DNA from: GCA-2730975 sp937893275
GTDB taxonomy: Bacteria > Verrucomicrobiota > Verrucomicrobiia > Opitutales > Seribacteraceae
Assembly: GCA_963968595.1 (NCBI GenBank)
Contig: CAXAHJ010000003.1
Span: forward strand, 35,053-99,052
DNA: 64,000 nucleotides
Direction: 5' to 3'
Position 1 is the stretch's first letter, and the number at the start of each line of letters is the position of its first letter. Shown here in pieces: positions 45,071-53,913 of the stretch. Below the pieces are notes generated by a model that saw only the letters and a list, made by a program, of their open reading frames with translations, did no database searches and had not been told where the DNA came from. The translations under genes and the position numbers were made by a program.

Positions 45071-47164
45071 CTATTTCTTCCGCATTCCCTCGAGGCTTGC
45101 CCGGACGGCCTTCAGCTTGGCTACGAACTCAGGGTCATAGCCATTGAGTTGACGGGCAAGCCAGGAATCCGTCTCGAACTCGTCCAGGATGCCGTCGAGG
45201 CGAGTCAGCTTGCTCTCGATTTGCCTAGTGGCATCTCCCCTGAAGAGCTCGGCCTCGAGTCGAGGCAGGTCAACCTGCAACTGGCGCATCTTGCGGTCGA
45301 GGGCCTGACGCTTGCCGATTTCCTGCAACTCCTTGATCTTGGCGGAACTGGCCTCCTTGGCTTCCTGGGTGTAATTGACGCCCTTGGGGATGGGCCAGTC
45401 GTCTGTGCGAAAGGTGCCCATGGGGAGGCGTTCCCGCCCGACGAGGTTACCAGTGGGCCAATTGGCCCAGCCATAGCGGGCGGCCACGGGCTCCGTCACG
45501 AGGTCACTGATAAGCTCGATGCACCATTCGTTTTCCAGTTTGGTATGACGGGCCTTGGCTGGATACCAACGGCGGTCCTTACCCGCAACGATGAAGCCCA
45601 GGAACTCGGCTTTGCCCTCGCGTGGACAGGGAAGCACCTGCCAGTAAGCATTGTTCTCTATGTGTTTCCAGCGCTCGTGGACGACGGGGTCCTGGTCGAA
45701 GAAAAGGTACAGTTTATCCTCCTTGACCTTCATGTGAAGATATTCGTTACCCCGATGCACGACCGGTTCCTTGTACACCTTGGCCAAAGCCCAAAGAGAA
45801 GCGTACTCGGCCACCGGCAACTTCTCTGAAGGATGGATGTAGGAATTGCCCGTGGGATAGGTAGCGATCATGTCGGACAACGGATCGTCCTTGAGGGCTC
45901 GACGCTGAACATCTCGCACGATGGCATAGCCCTCGGCGACGGTGGCAACCTCGGGATCCACCCCGAAGGTCCCCCACCCCGGCTGGCTGATGCAACCGAA
46001 CGGCAGGGTATCGTCGCGAAAGGCTTTGCGAAAGGAGACCGGCACCTTGGGGAAGGTCCGCTCATAGCGGGTCCAACGCATAAAGTTGTTGTTCTCGCCC
46101 TGATAGTAGAGAACACCTCGCAAGCCGAGATCGCGAATGGGCATCACGGTGGCGTTGAACAATCCGGCGGGCGGACTCCAAGCACTGCGGGAGTCGCCCG
46201 GTTTCTTGGGCATGCGGAGACGGGGAGGCTTCTTTCCCTCGACCTTCGACTTGGCCACCTTTTCTTTGTGCTCGACCTTGGCCTTCTCGCAATCCGCCTC
46301 CCATTGCTTCATGAGGGAGGCGACCTGGTTGGGATCGTCCCAGACCGCGGTTTCGGCATCATAGTCTGCCAGCACGGTCTTGATGATCTTGTCGTCGATG
46401 GAGTCAAGTTCGCTGCGCAGACACCAAGTCTGGCCAAGGGTACCGCCACGGGCCACGTTGATAATCCCGACGGGCACCTTCAAGTAGCGATGGAGAAAGG
46501 TGCCGAAAAGATAGGGCACGGCGGAAAAGCGTTGGGCGTTCTCGGGGGTGCACTCCTTCCAGCCAATATTTCGGCTCACCTCGTCCAGCGGCTTGTACCA
46601 GGAGTCCTCCCACGCCACGTAGCGCAGACCGGGAAAGTCGGCCGAACCCGACTCCCTTCCCTTGCGGTTGAAGCCGCTCCACCCCATGTTGCTCTGCCCG
46701 GCACAGATCCAAACCTCCCCGATGAGGGCGTTGCGAACCACAACCGTTTCGTCACCTCCGCGGGCGATCATCCAGGTAGGCTGAAAACTGGCCTTGGCTG
46801 GCGGAAACGACACAGACCAGCGCCCTTGCTTGTCTGTCTGAGCGGACAGGCTGTTCTCCTGCAGACGCGGCGGGTTCTTCTCCACGTAACGCACGCTCAC
46901 CGCATAGTCGTCGCGGTCATCAGACTTGCTCTCCAAACCGGTTTCATCCTCGGCCTTTTGTCCAGTAACGACATCTTGGGTGAGAGTCACCTTCACGACA
47001 GTCCCCGGTTTACCCCAACCCCAAACGGTGATCGGCTTTCCCTGCTGCAGGACGACATTGTCGCCCAGTATCTTGGCGAAACGGAGGTTGTCCAGTTCCT
47101 CGACCGCAGCCAGGGAGCCAAGAGAGGTCAGGGCAAGGAGAGATCCGAGTAATTGAATATTCAT
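45071..47164 (-). CDS. Sialate O-acetylesterase-like SGNH hydrolase
   Basis: 697 aa from ATG 47164 (signal peptide MNIQLLGSLLALTSLGSLAA; an ATG 36 nt further upstream adds a non-signal stretch). LGDNVVLQQGKPITVWGWG beta domain at the start, SGNH block I with Ser158 in CAGQSNM, VARGGTLGQTW, then YYQGENN. It follows the domain order of sialate 9-O-acetylesterases (DUF303/SASA). C-terminal coiled coil with KIKELQEIGKRQALDRKMRQ. Removes O-acetyl groups from sugars. It is related in plan to the acetylesterase domain inside the large fusion at 56899-63363. Confidence 0.85.
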   Translation of the reverse strand: MNIQLLGSLLALTSLGSLAAVEELDNLRFAKILGDNVVLQQGKPITVWGWGKPGTVVKVTLTQDVVTGQKAEDETGLESKSDDRDDYAVSVRYVEKNPPRLQENSLSAQTDKQGRWSVSFPPAKASFQPTWMIARGGDETVVVRNALIGEVWICAGQSNMGWSGFNRKGRESGSADFPGLRYVAWEDSWYKPLDEVSRNIGWKECTPENAQRFSAVPYLFGTFLHRYLKVPVGIINVARGGTLGQTWCLRSELDSIDDKIIKTVLADYDAETAVWDDPNQVASLMKQWEADCEKAKVEHKEKVAKSKVEGKKPPRLRMPKKPGDSRSAWSPPAGLFNATVMPIRDLGLRGVLYYQGENNNFMRWTRYERTFPKVPVSFRKAFRDDTLPFGCISQPGWGTFGVDPEVATVAEGYAIVRDVQRRALKDDPLSDMIATYPTGNSYIHPSEKLPVAEYASLWALAKVYKEPVVHRGNEYLHMKVKEDKLYLFFDQDPVVHERWKHIENNAYWQVLPCPREGKAEFLGFIVAGKDRRWYPAKARHTKLENEWCIELISDLVTEPVAARYGWANWPTGNLVGRERLPMGTFRTDDWPIPKGVNYTQEAKEASSAKIKELQEIGKRQALDRKMRQLQVDLPRLEAELFRGDATRQIESKLTRLDGILDEFETDSWLARQLNGYDPEFVAKLKAVRASLEGMRKK

Positions 47165-47231
47165 GAGAAAAGACGGTGGGAGGAGATTGGGCAGTGGCAA
47201 ATGAAAGCGACGGGGGGAGCAGTCGTAGAGG

Positions 47232-48596
47232 TCACGGGACAGTCGAAACTTGGGCCGGCTTGAGGCGTGGGTCGCTCAAGTCGAGGCGGTAGAGGATTTG
47301 GTTGTAGTCGTAGCGGGGGGTCGGATTCCGGTTGCTGGAAAAGGTCATGGTGTAGGTGCCCTCGAAGTAGATCACGCGCCCATTGTTCTCGGCCCAGTAA
47401 GGATGCTGCATTGGATTGTAGAAGCTATAACGGTCATGGGTCATGATCTTGACCGCCTTGCGCCACGGGCCCTCGGGAGCAGGCGCCTCCGCGTACCAGA
47501 TCTCACCGAGGAAAGAAGGCTTGGCCCAAGATTGAGTAAATATACTGATCCATCGCTTGCGCCAAGGATTCCATGTGACGTGTCCATGGTGGCGCTTCAC
47601 CTTGCTGCCCTCCATATCGGTAAAATTCGCGTCCGCCTTAACCGACACGTAGGTGGAGGGATCGAGCCAGCTCTCGTAGTTATCCGGAAACCGCATATCC
47701 GGCAAGGTGGAACCACAGTACACCCAGTCGCGCCCATCCAACCTGTGACGGAGAGGATGCCCATTGGGTCGCAGACTCTTAGGATTGTGAAAGGTGAAAC
47801 GCTTCTCAAAGACTTCCTTATCCGAGTTAAACTCGCAAAGCCCCGCCTCGTAGACCTCCATCGACTTGCGCACCTTGACATAGGTCGCCACGAGGCGCTC
47901 GTTCCCCTTTTTGTCCTTCAAGGTGAGCATGGCCCCGAGCCAAGTCGGACCCTTCCCTTCCATCGGAGCCATCTTGCGAGCAAAGCCGTCTTTGTCAGTG
48001 AAATAGGAATAGTTGACCCTGGCATCGAACCGAAGCCCGCCTTTCCGGCTCAAAGGCGAGGTGGCCATGGTCACGTGAAAATTGCCCAGCGGATAGCGCG
48101 GGCGGTTGGTGTCACCCCAGAGCCAGTAGAGCTTGTTGCGAAATATCGTGGTGTGCACACTGTCACTGCCAAGCACTTTGGCGTTGAGCAAGGGTTGCTT
48201 TATGGGAGCTCCCAACCCGGCTCGCAAACTGTGGTGATATAGCCCTCCCCCAGTCAATCGACAAAGGCGTTCCGCGAGATTGATGCGCTTGACTTGGATC
48301 GTAGAGGTTTTCCCTGGGGTGGTAACAAGGCGTTTGCCTGGAAAACCAAGACCATCCTTGGGGTACTCATAGCCATGGCTAGTCACCTTGAAGAAAACTG
48401 GGATGTCCATCAATCCCGGTTCGTCAAAGGCGACCACCCCCGCATTGTCGGTAATATAGGTAACCCCGTGCACGGTGGACAGTTCGACCATCGGCACGCC
48501 CCGGTCAGTCGCTTGGTCGACCACGCGAATTACAAAAAGATCGCCTGCGCACGCCACAAAAGGCAGGGATGCCGCAAGAAGCAATTTAAGTTTCAC
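47232..48596 (-). CDS. Exported DUF4185-like five-bladed propeller protein
   Basis: 454 aa, signal peptide (1-18). An N-terminal beta domain (VVDQATDRGVPMVELSTVHG) resembles a carboxypeptidase-regulatory-like repeat. The rest has the marks of the DUF4185/GH43-like propeller: NKLYWLWGDTNRPRYP, LVATYVKV, NPWRKRWISIFTQSW, PAPEGPWRKAVKI. Such proteins are commonly encoded with glycan-degrading enzymes. Active-site acids not identified. Co-oriented with the acetylesterase, 67 nt from its start. Confidence 0.7.
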   Translation of the reverse strand: MKLKLLLAASLPFVACAGDLFVIRVVDQATDRGVPMVELSTVHGVTYITDNAGVVAFDEPGLMDIPVFFKVTSHGYEYPKDGLGFPGKRLVTTPGKTSTIQVKRINLAERLCRLTGGGLYHHSLRAGLGAPIKQPLLNAKVLGSDSVHTTIFRNKLYWLWGDTNRPRYPLGNFHVTMATSPLSRKGGLRFDARVNYSYFTDKDGFARKMAPMEGKGPTWLGAMLTLKDKKGNERLVATYVKVRKSMEVYEAGLCEFNSDKEVFEKRFTFHNPKSLRPNGHPLRHRLDGRDWVYCGSTLPDMRFPDNYESWLDPSTYVSVKADANFTDMEGSKVKRHHGHVTWNPWRKRWISIFTQSWAKPSFLGEIWYAEAPAPEGPWRKAVKIMTHDRYSFYNPMQHPYWAENNGRVIYFEGTYTMTFSSNRNPTPRYDYNQILYRLDLSDPRLKPAQVSTVP

Positions 48597-48661
48597 TTAA
48601 GCGCCTCAATCTCCGTTGAACAGTCAGAGACATCCCGGAGGCTCCAGACAAATGATGAAGC

Positions 48662-49783
48662 TCAAGTGGATTTTGTGAGGATCGTCTGTGTGGGGAAGGC
48701 TAGCTCGAGACCCTCGTCCGCAAAACGCTTGAGAATAGCCAAGTTGAGGGCGGTCTGCGTCCCGAGAATGTCCGAACCTTTGGTTATGCGGTAAACGAAT
48801 ATGACATTCAGAGCGAAGTCACCGAATTGATTGAATCCGACCGAAAGGTTTTCCTCGAGGTCGTCCTTGTGCTGGTCGGCAATTTCATGAAGCACCTCCA
48901 TGGCACGCTTGATTTTGGCCTCGTCCATATCGTAGGTCAGTCCCAAGTTCAGCACCACCTTTCGCGATGGCTCGGAGGAGACATTCTCGACAGCAGTATC
49001 TGAGATCTCTGAATTCGGGATGGTTACCATGCGCCCGTCCAGCGTCTGCAAGCGGGTACTGCGAAGCCCGATCTCGGTAACGGCTCCATCGAAACCCGCA
49101 ACCTTTATGCGGTCCTTCAGCCCAAAGGGCTTGTCAGTAAAAATGGTGAAACCGCCAAACATGTTAGCCAACGAATCCTTGGCCGCCAAAGCAAAGGCCA
49201 TACCAGCCACGCCCAAACCCGCCAAGACGGTGGTTATGTCGTACCCCGCATTGTCCATCGCCATAATGGTGGCCACGATCCACACGATGGTCTTGACACC
49301 TCTTCGAACGATGGGAACCAGTATGTCGTCCAAGTCGGTTTCGGAATCTTCGAAGAAAGGGACGGCGTATTCGTCCAGCACGGCGTCAAACAAACGACAA
49401 AGCAACCAAGCGCCGAGCAAAGTGATAAGGACGGAAAAGAATCCGTTAATCCACTGATCGACACCACCGTAGGCCGAAAAATCGAGGTAATTCAGCCCCA
49501 CCCATGCTCCAGCCAAGGCACTGGCAAAAACCAAAGGTTTCTTGATCATCTCGATCAAGAGATCGTCCAGTTTAGTGGAAGTCTTTTCGGTGAGCTTCTT
49601 GATGTGTTTCTCGATGAACCAGTAAATCGTACGAGCAACGATGATCGCCACCAGAACCAAGATTAGGGCGATACACCAATCTCGAATGGGGTTATGGAGG
49701 AACTCTTGCTTGAGAAGAACGATCGAATCTAAAGAAAGGGCAAGAATCCCTGTAGTAAAAAAAGAATGAGTTAAAGCAGGCAT
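48662..49783 (-). CDS. MscS-family mechanosensitive channel
   Basis: 373 aa from ATG 49783. N-terminal membrane segments, then the TM3 pore signature VLAGLGVAGMAFALAAKDSLANMFGG, and the cytoplasmic beta domain (VTEIGLRSTRLQTLDGRMVTIPNSEI). Releases solutes under hypo-osmotic shock. An upstream in-frame ATG at 49861 would add 26 residues; both starts lack a Shine-Dalgarno site, so the shorter hydrophobic start was preferred. Confidence 0.88.
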   Translation of the reverse strand: MPALTHSFFTTGILALSLDSIVLLKQEFLHNPIRDWCIALILVLVAIIVARTIYWFIEKHIKKLTEKTSTKLDDLLIEMIKKPLVFASALAGAWVGLNYLDFSAYGGVDQWINGFFSVLITLLGAWLLCRLFDAVLDEYAVPFFEDSETDLDDILVPIVRRGVKTIVWIVATIMAMDNAGYDITTVLAGLGVAGMAFALAAKDSLANMFGGFTIFTDKPFGLKDRIKVAGFDGAVTEIGLRSTRLQTLDGRMVTIPNSEISDTAVENVSSEPSRKVVLNLGLTYDMDEAKIKRAMEVLHEIADQHKDDLEENLSVGFNQFGDFALNVIFVYRITKGSDILGTQTALNLAILKRFADEGLELAFPTQTILTKST

Positions 49784-50234
49784 GAATGAAATCGACGATT
49801 TGTTGTTAGGCGATCGCAAGGATAGAATAGTTCCGCATCGGCAGGCAATAAAGTTCATCACACGACATGCGACAAAATGTCATTAGCATTTGAACAATGC
49901 CGTCCAAATGACTCAGTGAATGCCCCCCTCATTCAACAAAAAATCCTTTACCTATGCTAGAAACAAACGAAATGCAGTACAGTTTGAAATTGGCACAATT
50001 TTTGCATGCTTAACGAGGTGGATAAAGTCCTACATCTAAAACAAAATTCACGAAAACATTAAGTATTCGTCTTAAATTTGCGGTATTCGTCTATTAGGCT
50101 ATACTAATAAAAAAAGATTTAGGTGGGCAGAAAATAGAAACTTCTATCGTGGCGGACAAACAATTCTTGCATCTCCAATTTGAGGCGGTGGCCTAGTTGG
50201 ATTAAAGACAAACTTCAATATAACTCAACTGTAT
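49784..50234. promoter_or_regulatory. Divergent A+T-rich regulatory gap
   Basis: 451 bp between the MscS gene (or 373 bp from its longer start) and the pseudo-phosphatase. It contains one well-formed sigma-54 promoter (49991-50006) and no supported ORF or RNA gene. The remainder is A+T-rich. Confidence 0.4.
49991..50006 (+). promoter_or_regulatory. Sigma-54 (RpoN) -24/-12 promoter
   Basis: TGGCACAATTTTTGCA: the GG and GC dinucleotides are exactly 10 nt apart and both hexamers match TGGCAC-N5-TTGCA. Transcription would start near 50018 and run to the gene at 50235 with a leader of about 215 nt. The leader contains no supported ORF. Confidence 0.6.
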
Positions 50235-50807
50235 ATGAATTCTAAATCGGGACTACCCAACAGCAGTAACCATCGCAAGGCCAATCCCGACAAGGGAAAT
50301 GGTTCTCGTTACCTAGCCAACGACCTGTCGACTATTCTGTTTCTCAGCAAACGTGGGATTTCAAGATCACCGCTTGCTCGTGAGGCCCTTCGAAAAGTTC
50401 TAGCAAACTCGAGGCACTTCGGTCGCTTTAGAATAGCATGCCGAGGCGTATCGGAAGCTTATGATCAATGTCCACTCGACCTCAGGATGAAAGAAGCGAT
50501 CTCGCACAACAAGGAATACACATTAGATGGTTTGTCTCGCTTCGCCCTGAAACCGGACTTGGCAAAAGCCGACTTGATCCTGACCATGGATGAAGAGAGC
50601 GAAGTCTTCGTTAAGGAAAACATGGAGTGCATCCGCGGGGAGGTTCGTCCCTTCGGGTTGTTTCTACCGCCTGGGAGCCTCCCCCATTTACCGGATCCGT
50701 TCTTGGAGAGAAAAGAACACCACGAGGGTCACTATGCCGAGCTGATTTACCTGATTGAGAAAGGGTGCGGCGCTCTCGTGGAGTCAATCCCCTCCTTAAC
50801 TGCCTAG
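50235..50807 (+). CDS. Low-molecular-weight protein tyrosine phosphatase-like protein, active Cys replaced
   Basis: 190 aa. The fold signature of LMW-PTP is clear: ILFLSKRGISRSPLAREALRK near residue 35, ADLILTMDEES in the middle and the general-acid loop LPDPF near 153. Yet the P-loop, normally CxxNxCRS, reads S-K-R-G-I-S-R-S: both cysteines are Ser and Asn is Gly. Without the nucleophilic Cys the CX5R reaction cannot run, so this should be a pseudo-phosphatase that still binds phosphate or phosphotyrosine. A tail of about 30 residues precedes the fold. Encoded alone, downstream of a sigma-54 promoter. Relatives regulate exopolysaccharide tyrosine kinases, but no kinase is encoded here. Confidence 0.75.
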   Translation: MNSKSGLPNSSNHRKANPDKGNGSRYLANDLSTILFLSKRGISRSPLAREALRKVLANSRHFGRFRIACRGVSEAYDQCPLDLRMKEAISHNKEYTLDGLSRFALKPDLAKADLILTMDEESEVFVKENMECIRGEVRPFGLFLPPGSLPHLPDPFLERKEHHEGHYAELIYLIEKGCGALVESIPSLTA

Positions 50808-50960
50808 AGCAAAGGCAGAGGGAGCCATTTCCAAAGATTCGTTTCGAGCGGGATCCGTCTCCTCAGCGGGTCTTTCCTAGGACGCGGGGGAACTTAATCC
50901 ACCTATTTCTTAACGAAACTTCATTCATTCACGCTTGCTTGACCCAAGCGAAAAGTAAAT

Positions 50961-51545
50961 GTGGGGACCATAATTAAGACCTCATCGGCAAGAAGAGATT
51001 CCCTAAGGACATCTCTAGCCGTTCCTTCGTTGACCGCTCTTGCCTTGGCGAACGAAGCTGCGAGCGACATAAAAATCACCCGGATCGTACACTGCCGAAT
51101 CCCAGCACGCCGATCCAAGCTGGCAGGAAAGAACTCTAGAGGTGACGTACACGGGGACAGCTCGGGCGACAACCTAATCCGCCTTACAAATACCGGAGAG
51201 CAAGGTTTCGATCATGGTCGCCTCCAACGCAAACAGGCGGAAAGTCTAATTGGTAAAAACCCGTTTGATTTTGTAGACCAAAAGGCCAAACGGGTATCGG
51301 AACCATTCGGAACCGATACCATGTCCCTCCGGGACTTGGCGGGCAAGATTCTGGGCAAATCCGTGCACGCCATGCTGGGCGGTAACGGAACAAGCAATGT
51401 GCCGGTCTACGATGGTTCGATCTACTTTGCCGACTTGCTCCCGGACTACGCCTCGAAATGGAAGGATCGGTTCCACCAAGAAATCGACATGGGTCTCGAG
51501 GCGGGGCACACTGCCTTCAAGGTAAAGGTCGGTCGCGGAGCGTAG
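50961..51545 (+). pseudogene. Truncated enolase-superfamily gene (capping domain only)
   Basis: 194 codons from GTG 50961. A Tat-like start (SARRDSLRTSLAV) leads into the N-terminal capping domain of a mandelate racemase/muconate lactonizing-type enzyme: ITRIVHCRIPARRSK, DLAGKILGKSVHAMLGG. It stops immediately after FKVKVGRG, the point where the barrel and its KxK base should follow. Active members have another 200-250 residues, and no continuation was found in other frames downstream. Hence it is a broken copy, not related in detail to the intact gene at 8451. The 157-bp gap that follows is non-coding. Confidence 0.65.
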
Positions 51546-51626
51546 TGCCGTTAAGTTTCATGGGGTGTTTCGTTGGAAGCCAACAGGGTTGGCTCAATGA
51601 TGTGACCCTGTTGACTGAGAAAATAA

Positions 51627-51655
51627 TTGACAGCAATTAGCCGCCTAGATATATC
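51627..51655 (+). promoter_or_regulatory. Sigma-70 promoter of the gntR-like gene
   Basis: A perfect -35 box TTGACA (51627-51632), a 17-nt spacer, and TATATC (51650-51655). Start of transcription expected near 51662. This is the strongest promoter pair I found in the window. Confidence 0.6.
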
Positions 51656-51656
51656 T

Positions 51657-51666
51657 TGTTATAACA
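51657..51666. promoter_or_regulatory. Palindrome TGTTATAACA over the predicted start site, candidate operator
   Basis: A perfect 10-bp palindrome (TGT-N4-ACA) sits between the -10 box and the regulator's ATG. Its place suits a repressor blocking initiation, so autoregulation by the FadR-subfamily protein that follows is likely, though unproven. Confidence 0.5.
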
Positions 51667-51702
51667 TAAGCGATCAGACAAGCATTTTCCTCAAATATTA
51701 TT

Positions 51703-52398
51703 ATGCCGACAGCGTCCCTCAGTGAGAAAGCCTACCAGCACATTCGTCGCCAGGTGTTTGCCGGCGAACTGTCACCGGGCGAGCATCTCGTCAATCGCAC
51801 CCTGGCCAAGGAGTTGGGGACCAGTTTCATTCCGGTGCGGGAGGCAATCAGTCGTCTCGCCAGTGAGGGCCTGGTGAAGCAGGTAACCGGAGCGGGCGCG
51901 TTTGTGCGCACCTTTGACCGTCAGGAGATTTCGGAGGTCTATGATGTGCGTGAGTTGTTCGAACCCTATGCGGCGACTCAGGCGGCGCGATTTTTAACGG
52001 ATCATGAGTTGGCCGAGTTGAAGTCGCTGCTGGAGGAGTGGGAGTCATTGGGCGAAACCATCCTGCGGCGAAAACGGGGCGCAACGGAGGCGGAACTCGA
52101 TCGCTGGCTGGAGCTGAACGAGCGTTTTCACGAAGTGATGATTCAAGCGTCACGCAATCATTTGCTCTCCAAGATCACGAAGGACGTGAATGTTCTGTCG
52201 CGGTGTTTTGCCGCGCACCGGGGATCGCCCAAACTGCTGTCACGCGAAACTGTGGTGTTCACGTTGGAGTCACATCGTCGCTTGTATGAGCTGCTCGACA
52301 AGCGGGATTCAGAAGCGGCGGAGTCGCTGGTACGAGAGCAGTTGCAGTTTGGCCGCCAGTCGGTGCTGGCCTTTTTTGATCAGAACCGAGGGCGTTGA
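51703..52398 (+). CDS. GntR-family transcriptional regulator with FCD domain
   Basis: 231 aa. Winged helix-turn-helix (1-70; AYQHIRRQVFAGELSPGEHL, TSFIPVREAISRLASEGLV) followed by an all-helical FCD ligand domain (80-225) with candidate metal ligands in FHEVMIQAS and HRRLYELL. FCD members respond to organic acids and sugar acids; NanR, which senses sialic acid, belongs to the same subfamily. Given the sialidase, acetylesterase and NanA genes downstream, a NanR-like role is the natural reading. Two bases separate its stop from the next ATG. Confidence 0.88.
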   Translation: MPTASLSEKAYQHIRRQVFAGELSPGEHLVNRTLAKELGTSFIPVREAISRLASEGLVKQVTGAGAFVRTFDRQEISEVYDVRELFEPYAATQAARFLTDHELAELKSLLEEWESLGETILRRKRGATEAELDRWLELNERFHEVMIQASRNHLLSKITKDVNVLSRCFAAHRGSPKLLSRETVVFTLESHRRLYELLDKRDSEAAESLVREQLQFGRQSVLAFFDQNRGR

Positions 52399-52400
52399 AG

Positions 52401-53909
52401 ATGATGAAAAGAATCGTTCCATTGCTGGTCTTGGTGACTGGACTGAATCTGCTTACGGTAGCGGCTGGGGATCGACCCAACGTACTTTTCCTCGCTGTGG
52501 ACGACATGAAGGACTGGGTGAACTGTCTCGGTGGCTACGAAGGCACCGTTCACACGCCGAACATCGATCGGCTAGCCTCCCGTGGTACATTATTCACCAA
52601 CGCTCATTGCGCATCCCCGAAGTGCGCTCCATCGCGAGCGGCAATCCTAACGGGTCTTCGCCCGTCGAGGACAGGTCTCTACGACAACGGACACTGGTGG
52701 TTCCCTAACCTGCCGGACACCACCACCCTACCCCTTCAGTTCCGCAAACACGGCTATGGCGTGGTGGGAGCAGGAAAGATTTTCCACCACACCGCCGGAA
52801 ACAATCCACCTAGGCAATGGGATGACTATCAAAGACTGACCTTCCGCAACGACCCATGGTTTCGCGGGGCAAAACTTAATTACCCCTGGTCCAAGTTCAG
52901 CCCCTATCCAAAGGATTTTCCCTTTAGCGGAGTGAAGGGTCTTGGCCACGAGAACGACTGGGGTGCACTCCCCATACCTGATACCGACCACGACGACGTT
53001 CTGACAGCCGACTTCGCCATCCGCTTTCTTGAGAAGAAACAGGACAAGCCCTTCTTCCTCGCCTGCGGAATCTTTCGTCCGCACCTGCCTTGGTACGTAC
53101 CGCAAAAGTATCTCGACCTCCAGGAACCCGATGAGGTGGAGGTGCCCGAGGTGCCCGAAGACGACCTCAATGACCTGCCCAAAGGCGGTCTCAAAATGGC
53201 CGCTGCACGAAAAAACGATCTGCAAACCATTCGCAAGGCCGACAAGCAAAAGGATGCCATTCGAGCCTACTTGGCCAGCATCTCTTTTGCCGACGCACAG
53301 CTCGGTCGCGTTCTAGATGCCCTCAATGCCAGCCCTTCCGCCAACCAGACGATCGTCATCCTCTGGTCCGATCACGGTTGGCACCTCGGAGAGAAAAACC
53401 ATTGGCACAAGTCAACACTCTGGGAAGAGGCCACACGCGTACCACTAGTCATTCACTCACCCGATCACAAGCCGGCAACCTGTAATCAGCCTGTCAGCCT
53501 GCTCGATCTCTACCCAACTCTCAATGAACTTTGTGATCTCAAGCCTTCCGGCAGGCTGGATGGAGTAAGCCTCGTGCCCTTGCTCACGAATCCAGACGCA
53601 AAGTGGCTTCGGCCCGCCGTCATCGAGTACCAGTTGGGCAACGCTGCCGTCCGCTCTAGGAAGTGGCGGTATATAAGATACAAGGACGGAGGTGAAGAAT
53701 TGTACGATCATAATACCGATCCGAAGGAGTGGAACAACTTGGCAAGTGACCCGAAGTACATTGAAGTAAAACAAAGGCTAGGCAAATGGCTGCCGAAGAA
53801 TTGGGCAAAACCTGCCGCGACCAAGGGAACCTTCACCTTCAACCCGAACAACTATTCATGGACCCACAAGAAAACCGGGAAAGTCCTGCAAGGTGGGGAA
53901 ACACGATAA
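52401..53909 (+). CDS. Exported sulfatase, iduronate-2-sulfatase-like (S1_7 type)
   Basis: 503 aa from ATG 52401; signal peptide (1-23). LAVDDMKDW metal site, C75-A-P-S-R with AAILTG as formylglycine motif, GKIFHH, and LWSDHGWHLGEKNHW near the C-terminal half. The arrangement is like iduronate-2-sulfatases, which remove 2-O-sulfate from uronates, but sulfated fucose or sialic acid are also possible targets. First enzyme gene of the sialoglycan locus, 2 nt after the gntR-like stop. Confidence 0.93.
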   Translation: MMKRIVPLLVLVTGLNLLTVAAGDRPNVLFLAVDDMKDWVNCLGGYEGTVHTPNIDRLASRGTLFTNAHCASPKCAPSRAAILTGLRPSRTGLYDNGHWWFPNLPDTTTLPLQFRKHGYGVVGAGKIFHHTAGNNPPRQWDDYQRLTFRNDPWFRGAKLNYPWSKFSPYPKDFPFSGVKGLGHENDWGALPIPDTDHDDVLTADFAIRFLEKKQDKPFFLACGIFRPHLPWYVPQKYLDLQEPDEVEVPEVPEDDLNDLPKGGLKMAAARKNDLQTIRKADKQKDAIRAYLASISFADAQLGRVLDALNASPSANQTIVILWSDHGWHLGEKNHWHKSTLWEEATRVPLVIHSPDHKPATCNQPVSLLDLYPTLNELCDLKPSGRLDGVSLVPLLTNPDAKWLRPAVIEYQLGNAAVRSRKWRYIRYKDGGEELYDHNTDPKEWNNLASDPKYIEVKQRLGKWLPKNWAKPAATKGTFTFNPNNYSWTHKKTGKVLQGGETR

Positions 53910-53913
53910 GTCG

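Noticed and set aside
45060..45077. GAAATA/TATTTC hairpin between the convergent esterase and acetylesterase genes as terminator
   Set aside because: Only six A+T-rich pairs, formed mainly by the two stop codons; too weak to list.
45833..47152. A 439-codon + strand frame opposite the acetylesterase gene
   Set aside because: It is antisense to a protein with an intact SGNH motif set and signal peptide; the frame has no recognisable domain.
47250..48242. A 330-codon + strand frame opposite the DUF4185-like gene
   Set aside because: Antisense shadow; the opposite strand has the signal peptide and propeller motifs.
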